From CAZWZG01 sp964638245 (GTDB taxonomy: Bacteria > Pseudomonadota > Alphaproteobacteria > Rhodobacterales > Rhodobacteraceae): a DNA stretch of 26,305 bases. Numbering within the stretch: the first letter of the stretch is position 1; each line of letters begins with the position of its first letter. Positions 22,240-26,305 of the stretch are shown here, in pieces. Both the position numbers and the translations under genes were made by a program. The stretch covers positions 1 to 26,305 of the forward strand of contig CAZWZG010000029.1 of NCBI GenBank assembly GCA_964638245.1. Reading direction: 5' to 3'. The notes under the pieces were generated by a model. The model saw only the letters and a list, made by a program, of their open reading frames with translations, had not been told where the DNA came from and did not search any database.

Positions 22240-23331
22240 CTACTGGTCGAGGTTCGTGCGCCCTGTCATCGCCATGGCGATGCTCAACTCGTCGCTGAGG
22301 ATGTCCCAGAGGCGGTTCAGGCCTTCCTCGCCACCGGCAGCGATGGCGAAGAGGAGGATGCGCCCGAGTAGGACGTAGTCGGCCCCACCGTTCAGGCATT
22401 TCAGGACGTCTTCGCCAGTGCGGATGCCGCTGTCGAAGAAGAGGGGCATGTCGTCGCCCAGCGCAGCGCGGATGTCCTTCAAAGCGTCAAAGGCGGCGGG
22501 GCCGCTTTCTAACTGGCGCGCGCCGTGGTTGGAGACTTGGATTGCGTCGACGCCAGCCGTCTTGAGGCGCAGCGCGTCTTCGACCGAGGTGACGCCTTTG
22601 ATCACCAGCCGACCTTTCCATTGGTCGCGGAGACGGGCCAGCGTGTCCCAGTCGGCGCGGGCGCGGCTTTCGGTGCGGTCGAAGGTAAAACCGTCCATCT
22701 GGAAATTCGCCATCTCCGGACGCCCTTTGAAAAGCGTTGTCAGCGACCATTGCGGGTGGAGGGCGAAGTCAACGAATTGCTTGGGGCCGATCTTGAACGG
22801 CATTTTGAAGCCGTGGCGGAGTTCCCGCGGGCGGCGGCCGACTTCCGGGACATCCACGGTCAGGACGAGGGTTTTATATCCGGCGGCGGCAGCGCGGTCG
22901 ACGAGCTTGGTTGTGCCCGTGCCATCCCCGCTGAAATAAAGCTGGAACCACGCGTTGCCCTCGGCGACCTCGAGGATTTTCTCCATCGGGGTCGAGGCGA
23001 CGGTGGAAACCCCGTGAGGCACTTTGTGCTTGGCCGCGAGCCGCGCGAGCATCAGATCGGCGCCTGGCGCCGAGAGGTTGCACATGCCCATGGGCGAGAT
23101 GCCAAAGGGACGGGCAGAGGTGGTGCCGAAGACGGTTTTATTGAGCGAGCGTTCACTGACGTTGCGCAGGATGCGCGGCTCGAGCGTCGCGGCGTCTAGG
23201 GCGGTCCGGTTGCGGTCCGCCCCCGCTTCGGCCCCTGCGGAGCCGTCGATATAGTCGAAAACCATCCATGGCAGCCGACGCTTGGCGATGCGCCGCGCGT
23301 CGGCTGCCGAATGGATGGCAGAAGCGCTCAT
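22240..23331 (-). CDS. FMN-dependent alpha-hydroxy-acid dehydrogenase (LldD-like)
   Basis: The 363-residue protein belongs to the lactate dehydrogenase/glycolate oxidase family, which oxidises 2-hydroxy acids to 2-oxo acids with FMN. Key residues are present: Tyr27 region (VFDYIDGSAGAE), Tyr132 (FQLYFS), Asp160 (LTVDVP), Lys245 (VIKGV), catalytic His269 and Arg272 (SNHGARQL), and the phosphate loop DSGIRTGEDVLKCLNGGADYVLLGR. The active-site residues for a carboxylate substrate are therefore intact. Its ATG overlaps the comE stop by one base (TGATG), so it is coupled to the sulfopyruvate decarboxylase genes. The inferred substrate is 3-sulfolactate, giving sulfopyruvate; L-lactate or another 2-hydroxy acid is the alternative. 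No membrane helix is evident. Confidence 0.88.
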   Translation of the reverse strand: MSASAIHSAADARRIAKRRLPWMVFDYIDGSAGAEAGADRNRTALDAATLEPRILRNVSERSLNKTVFGTTSARPFGISPMGMCNLSAPGADLMLARLAAKHKVPHGVSTVASTPMEKILEVAEGNAWFQLYFSGDGTGTTKLVDRAAAAGYKTLVLTVDVPEVGRRPRELRHGFKMPFKIGPKQFVDFALHPQWSLTTLFKGRPEMANFQMDGFTFDRTESRARADWDTLARLRDQWKGRLVIKGVTSVEDALRLKTAGVDAIQVSNHGARQLESGPAAFDALKDIRAALGDDMPLFFDSGIRTGEDVLKCLNGGADYVLLGRILLFAIAAGGEEGLNRLWDILSDELSIAMAMTGRTNLDQ

Positions 23332-23885
23332 CAGGCGCGGACGGCCTTCATGAAGCGGTCGGCGATGACGACCGGGTCCATGGTGATGACCGGCATCTTG
23401 GCGTTGCCGCTGTCGCATTTGACGACCATGACAGTGCCTTTCTGGCTGTCGATGGCCTCTTGCAGGGCCTTGCCGGTGTCGACGTCCTGCACCTCGACCA
23501 CGTTGTCGCAGCCTGCGGCGCGGGCCATGCCAGCAAGATCGGTTTTCTGGCCCGTATAGGTCGGCTGGTCACCGGTCGAGCCATAGGAGCCGTTGTCGAT
23601 GATCATCAGAATGAAGTTCGACGGGCAGTTGTTGCCGATCGTGGGCAACGTGCCGAGGTTGGTCAGGATCGAGCCGTCGCCGTCAATCGAGATGACGGTT
23701 TTTGGTTGCGCTAGAGCAAGGCCAAGCCCGATTGAAGAGGCAAGGCCCATCGTACCCAGCATGTAAAAGTTCGACGGCTGGTCCATGATCGCATGCAATT
23801 CCTGGCTTGGAATGCCGATATTACAGACGATCAGCTGGTCTTTGAGGATCGGGGCGATTTCGCGAAGGATTTCAGAGCGTATCAT
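23331..23885 (-). CDS. comE: Sulfopyruvate decarboxylase, beta subunit
   Basis: The 184-residue thiamine diphosphate-binding subunit pairs with ComD to decarboxylate 3-sulfopyruvate to sulfoacetaldehyde. The TPP motif is clear: GDGS (69-72) in VISIDGDGSILTNLG, ending in IIDN (Asn98), with the following YGSTGDQPTY. MLGTMGLASSIGLGLAL is the typical segment before it. Separate small alpha and beta subunits are characteristic of ComDE; single-chain phosphonopyruvate decarboxylase would be about twice as long. The start overlaps the comD stop as ATGA and the stop overlaps the FMN dehydrogenase start, so three proteins are translationally linked. Confidence 0.9.
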   Translation of the reverse strand: MIRSEILREIAPILKDQLIVCNIGIPSQELHAIMDQPSNFYMLGTMGLASSIGLGLALAQPKTVISIDGDGSILTNLGTLPTIGNNCPSNFILMIIDNGSYGSTGDQPTYTGQKTDLAGMARAAGCDNVVEVQDVDTGKALQEAIDSQKGTVMVVKCDSGNAKMPVITMDPVVIADRFMKAVRA

Positions 23886-24388
23886 TGGTCGCCATAGCCT
23901 CCCCAGAAGTTGGCATCGGTCAGGATGGCCACGGGTTTGTTGCACATGAAGGTGTACTTCAGGATCATGTCGAACTCATCGGCGTCCGACTGATTGTGGA
24001 AGTGATAGGTCGGGATGTGCATTTGGGCCAGAAGGGCCTTGGTGTGCACCGCCATTTCGACCTGACAGGCAACCGGTTCGCGCAACTCACCGCGATACGA
24101 AATGAGCATCGGCAGCGGGAAGCGGTAGAACTGGGTCAGTGTCGCCAGCGTGTTGATCGTCACACCGATGGCGGTGTTTTGCATGATGATGCAAGGACGC
24201 TTGCCTCCCATCCATGCACCTGCGCAAAGGCCCATTCCCTCGTCTTCTTTGTTCGAGGGGATGTGGAAGATTTCTTCCCGCTCCTCGACCTCTTCGATCA
24301 CGCCCGCAAGCTGTTTGCAGGGCACGGTGGTGACGAAACTGATGTCGTTGGCGACAAGATCGTCGACCATCTGTTTATCGATACTCAT
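23882..24388 (-). CDS. comD: Sulfopyruvate decarboxylase, alpha subunit
   Basis: The 168-residue protein is the pyrimidine-binding (Pyr) half of a TPP-dependent decarboxylase. VTTVPCKQLAGVIEEVE is the substrate-side segment, IPSNKEDEGMGLCAGAWMGG carries the Glu that activates the thiamine ring, and IIMQNTAIGVTINTLATL follows. The size and the adjoining comE identify the ComDE pair, known from coenzyme M synthesis in archaea and recruited in marine bacteria for sulfolactate catabolism. Coenzyme M synthesis is not expected in a bacterium of this type. The ATG lies 36 bp after the stop of the stress-protein gene. Confidence 0.9.
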   Translation of the reverse strand: MSIDKQMVDDLVANDISFVTTVPCKQLAGVIEEVEEREEIFHIPSNKEDEGMGLCAGAWMGGKRPCIIMQNTAIGVTINTLATLTQFYRFPLPMLISYRGELREPVACQVEMAVHTKALLAQMHIPTYHFHNQSDADEFDMILKYTFMCNKPVAILTDANFWGGYGDQ

Positions 24389-24424
24389 GGCACTTTGGCC
24401 TTTCCTCCAGTGGTGGCCGGGCGC

Positions 24425-24832
24425 CTATTTGCCCCGGCTGACGTGAACAGAGCAGGATGCGTGGCGCACAACGCGCGCCGCGGTCGAGCCCAGAAGATAA
24501 TCGGTGAGATCGGGCTGATGAGAGCCGATGACGATGCAATCGACGCTGTTTTCGTTGGCGAACTCGACGATCGTGCGATGCGGGCGCCCTTCGACGAAGT
24601 GGCCCTGAATGTCGGGGTGCGCGTCGAGCTTCTCAATCAGAAGCTTGTGCGCACGGGATTTGGCGTTGCCAAGCGTTTCGTCGTCCATGGCGGCCGCCAG
24701 ACCATACGGTTTCTCAAAGACGTGCAGAGCATGGATTTCGCCGCCGTCCGCAAGAAGGGCCTTCGCAACCGCCAGAAGGTGCGGCGACAGGTCGTGCTCA
24801 AGGGCCATTGGCACCAGGATTTTCTTATGCAT
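24425..24832 (-). CDS. Universal stress protein (UspA family)
   Basis: The 135-residue single-domain Usp has the start KKILVPMALEHD, an acidic loop, and the C-terminal block CIVIGSHQP...LLGSTAARVVRHASCSVHV. This corresponds to the ATP-binding G-x2-G-x9-G-(S/T) motif, but the first half reads GSHQ instead of G-x-x-G, so nucleotide binding may be altered. It lies between the zinc alcohol dehydrogenase (27 bp) and comD (36 bp) within the sulfonate operon. Its role there is unknown; a sensor or stabiliser that responds to energy state is a possibility. Confidence 0.9.
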   Translation of the reverse strand: MHKKILVPMALEHDLSPHLLAVAKALLADGGEIHALHVFEKPYGLAAAMDDETLGNAKSRAHKLLIEKLDAHPDIQGHFVEGRPHRTIVEFANENSVDCIVIGSHQPDLTDYLLGSTAARVVRHASCSVHVSRGK

Positions 24833-24859
24833 CTGTCGTTCTCCCTTGTGTTTTTTGTC

Positions 24860-25840
24860 TTACGCCCATGGGTCGAGGACGATTTTCGGCGCAGCCACGA
24901 TGCCAGAACGGATATCGCGGAACGCCTGTGGGCCGTCATCGAGCGGGCGTTTTTCGAACCAGTCGAGCGGACCGAGACGGCCATCGAAAATAGCTTGAGC
25001 CGTGTCGCGGAAATCCTGCTTGGTGTAGCAGTATGTACCGATAAACGTGATCTCTTGCAGCGTCAGACGTCGCACGTCGATCCCGCCTTCATCTTCGCCG
25101 AGGCCGATATGCACGATGACGCCGCCGGGCGTCGTGTGAGCGGACGCGGTAGCACGTGTGGCAGCATACCCCACTGCATCGACGACGATCGGATACATGC
25201 CTTCTGGCGCTTTGGTGACGGTCTGTCCGCAGACGTCTACCAAATGCGCGCGACGCGAATCGTTGGGCTCAGAGACTATGACCTCTTCGCAGCCCATCGC
25301 CTTGAGACAAAGCGCAGCCGCAAGACCAATCGCGCCACCGCCAATCACAAGCGCGCGTTTTTCGTCCGAAGGATCAAGCACGCGCAAGGCCAGACGTGCC
25401 GCATGCCAGCTGACGGCGATCGGCTCGGTCAGTGCGGCCTTGTCGAAAGAGATGTCGTCGGGCACCGTCACAAGGTTGCTTTCAGGCATCGTGACGTATT
25501 GCGCGAATGCGCCCTCGCGTGGGGGCATCGAGATGATCTGCCTGTCGGGGCAGATGTTTTCGCGCCCCGTGCGGCAGGCGTGGCAGTCTTCAGAAACCAC
25601 AAGCGGGTTGATCGTCACGCGCCGTCCGTCCATCGGCCCGCCCACGATCGTGCCCGCGCCCTCATGCCCGAGGATCAGTGGGGCAGGGCGGCGGGCGTCG
25701 TGGCCGAGGTACGCATGCATGTCCGAGCCGCAGATGCCGACGGCTTCGACGCGGATCAGGTGCTCGCCCTCGGGCGCTACCGGATCCGCACGTTCCCGGA
25801 TCGCAAGATCCTCGACGCCTTCATAGATCAACGCCTTCAT
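24860..25840 (-). CDS. Zinc-type alcohol dehydrogenase, HpsO-like by context
   Basis: The 326-residue medium-chain dehydrogenase has catalytic zinc ligands Cys37 (GICGSD) and His59-Glu60 (GHEG), and the NAD-binding motif VIGGGAIGLAA. Of the four structural-zinc cysteines only three seem present (Cys86, Cys89, Cys97); Ser83 stands where the first Cys is expected. The start is 5 bp from the stop of the HpsN-like gene. In dihydroxypropanesulfonate (DHPS) degradation, HpsO is a zinc-type dehydrogenase acting at carbon 2 of DHPS together with HpsP, so this is the likely role. HpsP is not in the window, and other polyol or sugar dehydrogenases look the same. Confidence 0.85.
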   Translation of the reverse strand: MKALIYEGVEDLAIRERADPVAPEGEHLIRVEAVGICGSDMHAYLGHDARRPAPLILGHEGAGTIVGGPMDGRRVTINPLVVSEDCHACRTGRENICPDRQIISMPPREGAFAQYVTMPESNLVTVPDDISFDKAALTEPIAVSWHAARLALRVLDPSDEKRALVIGGGAIGLAAALCLKAMGCEEVIVSEPNDSRRAHLVDVCGQTVTKAPEGMYPIVVDAVGYAATRATASAHTTPGGVIVHIGLGEDEGGIDVRRLTLQEITFIGTYCYTKQDFRDTAQAIFDGRLGPLDWFEKRPLDDGPQAFRDIRSGIVAAPKIVLDPWA

Positions 25841-25845
25841 CGCGC

Positions 25846-26305
25846 TTAGCCTTCTGCAGACAGGTCGAAGTTTTCCTGTGGGAAATACTTTGCGAGGCGG
25901 ATATCGGCGGCGCGGGCGTGGCCTTCCATGCCTTCAAGGCGGGAAATCCGGGCCGTCGCCTCGGCGATGGCCTTGGAGCCTTCGCGCGTGGCGCGCTGCC
26001 AAGTGACGATCTTCATATACTTATGGACCGAGAGGCCACCGGTGTAGCTTGCTGCGCCGGACGTCGGCAGAACGTGGTTCGTGCCCGTTGCCTTGTCGCC
26101 GTAGGACACGGTCGTTTCTTCGCCGAGGAAGAGCGAGCCGTAGCAGCTCAGGCGCCCAAGCCACCAGTCGAGGTCGTCGGCCATCACGGTGAGGTGCTCG
26201 GGCGCATAGTCGTCCGAACAGGCGGCCATGGCTTCGCGATCGGAACAAACGATGACTTCGGCATAGTCGCGCCAGGCGGCGCGGGCGTTGTCGCGGTTCA
26301 ACTCG
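25846..26305 (-). CDS. hpsN: HpsN-like sulfopropanediol 3-dehydrogenase, 3' part
   Basis: 153 C-terminal residues of a histidinol dehydrogenase homologue are visible; the gene runs off the right edge (the codon at 26299-26301 is an internal TTG Leu). Visible active-site residues are the Glu-His pair in YAPEHL, the zinc Asp in YGDKATGTNHVLPT and the zinc His in MEGHARAADIRL. The segment SYTGGLSVHKYMKIVTWQ differs from true HisD and resembles HpsN, the NAD-dependent enzyme that oxidises (R)-DHPS twice to (R)-sulfolactate. Location upstream of an alcohol dehydrogenase and comDE supports HpsN. Biosynthetic HisD is the alternative, but the his genes are 8 kb away on the other strand. Confidence 0.82.
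   Translation of the reverse strand, partial: ELNRDNARAAWRDYAEVIVCSDREAMAACSDDYAPEHLTVMADDLDWWLGRLSCYGSLFLGEETTVSYGDKATGTNHVLPTSGAASYTGGLSVHKYMKIVTWQRATREGSKAIAEATARISRLEGMEGHARAADIRLAKYFPQENFDLSAEG

Noticed and set aside
23885..25849. Long plus-strand open frame of 654 codons opposite the comD to alcohol dehydrogenase genes
   Set aside because: It is antisense to four well-supported genes and its translation shows no domain; high GC leaves such frames open by chance.
25846..26305. Biosynthetic histidinol dehydrogenase (hisD)
   Set aside because: The SVHKYMKIVTWQ region and the sulfonate-operon context fit HpsN better, although only the C-terminal part can be seen.
1..26305. CRISPR arrays, insertion sequences, prophage or toxin-antitoxin modules
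   Set aside because: No spaced direct repeats, transposase or integrase sequences, attachment repeats or phage proteins were recognised on either strand.

Overview
The window looks like chromosomal DNA of a marine alphaproteobacterium of the roseobacter group (Rhodobacteraceae). It is GC-rich and densely packed, with many ATGA-type gene overlaps. The gene set fits that group: a Hint-domain protein, a DmdC/fatty-acid type acyl-CoA dehydrogenase operon with MerR regulators, a hisB-hisH-hisA-hisF-hisE block, a DUF952-pyrD pair, and a sulfonate (DHPS/sulfolactate) catabolic cluster. The species cannot be named from sequence alone. An assembly gap of exactly 100 Ns lies at 8103-8202 and interrupts one gene.

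Layout, left to right. 1-1187 (+): the 3' part of a PAPS-type sulfotransferase gene, then a Hint-domain protein. 1184-8294 (-), transcribed right to left: two tandem MerR-type regulators (the first cut by the gap), an acyl-CoA dehydrogenase with a GTG start, a 70-residue ribbon-helix-helix-like protein, a 338-bp intergenic stretch with an inverted repeat pair, a thiolase, a 143-residue unknown protein and a FadB/FadJ-type bifunctional enzyme. Together these make a beta-oxidation operon. 8406-9761 (+): a MATE/DinF exporter. 9758-11151 (-): DUF952 and pyrD, overlapping by ATGA. 11315-13638 (+): a secreted UshA-type nucleotidase with a clear terminator, then a SRAP/YedK DNA-protein crosslink protein. 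13917-17794 (+): hisB, hisH, hisA, hisF and hisE, interrupted between hisA and hisF by an opposite-strand unknown gene of lower apparent GC. 17979-19606 (-): a twin-arginine-like exported YHS protein, a zinc-ribbon protein and RlmB. 19727-22237 (+): tRNA-Tyr, a class IV aminotransferase and a phosphomannomutase/phosphoglucomutase.

22240-26305 (-), transcribed right to left: an HpsN-like dehydrogenase (partial), a zinc alcohol dehydrogenase, a universal stress protein, ComD, ComE and an FMN-dependent alpha-hydroxy-acid dehydrogenase. The spacing is operon-like throughout. A consistent reading is that dihydroxypropanesulfonate is oxidised to sulfolactate by HpsN, sulfolactate to sulfopyruvate (possibly by the FMN enzyme), and sulfopyruvate is decarboxylated by ComDE to sulfoacetaldehyde. 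Each half of this is known from marine bacteria. The less expected parts are the FMN enzyme, whose start overlaps the comE stop, and the stress protein in the middle.

I see no CRISPR array, no insertion sequence or phage module, and no clearly unprecedented system. The best leads are the sulfonate operon with its FMN dehydrogenase, the foreign-looking gene splitting the his operon, and a perfect 10-bp inverted repeat in the hisB leader.
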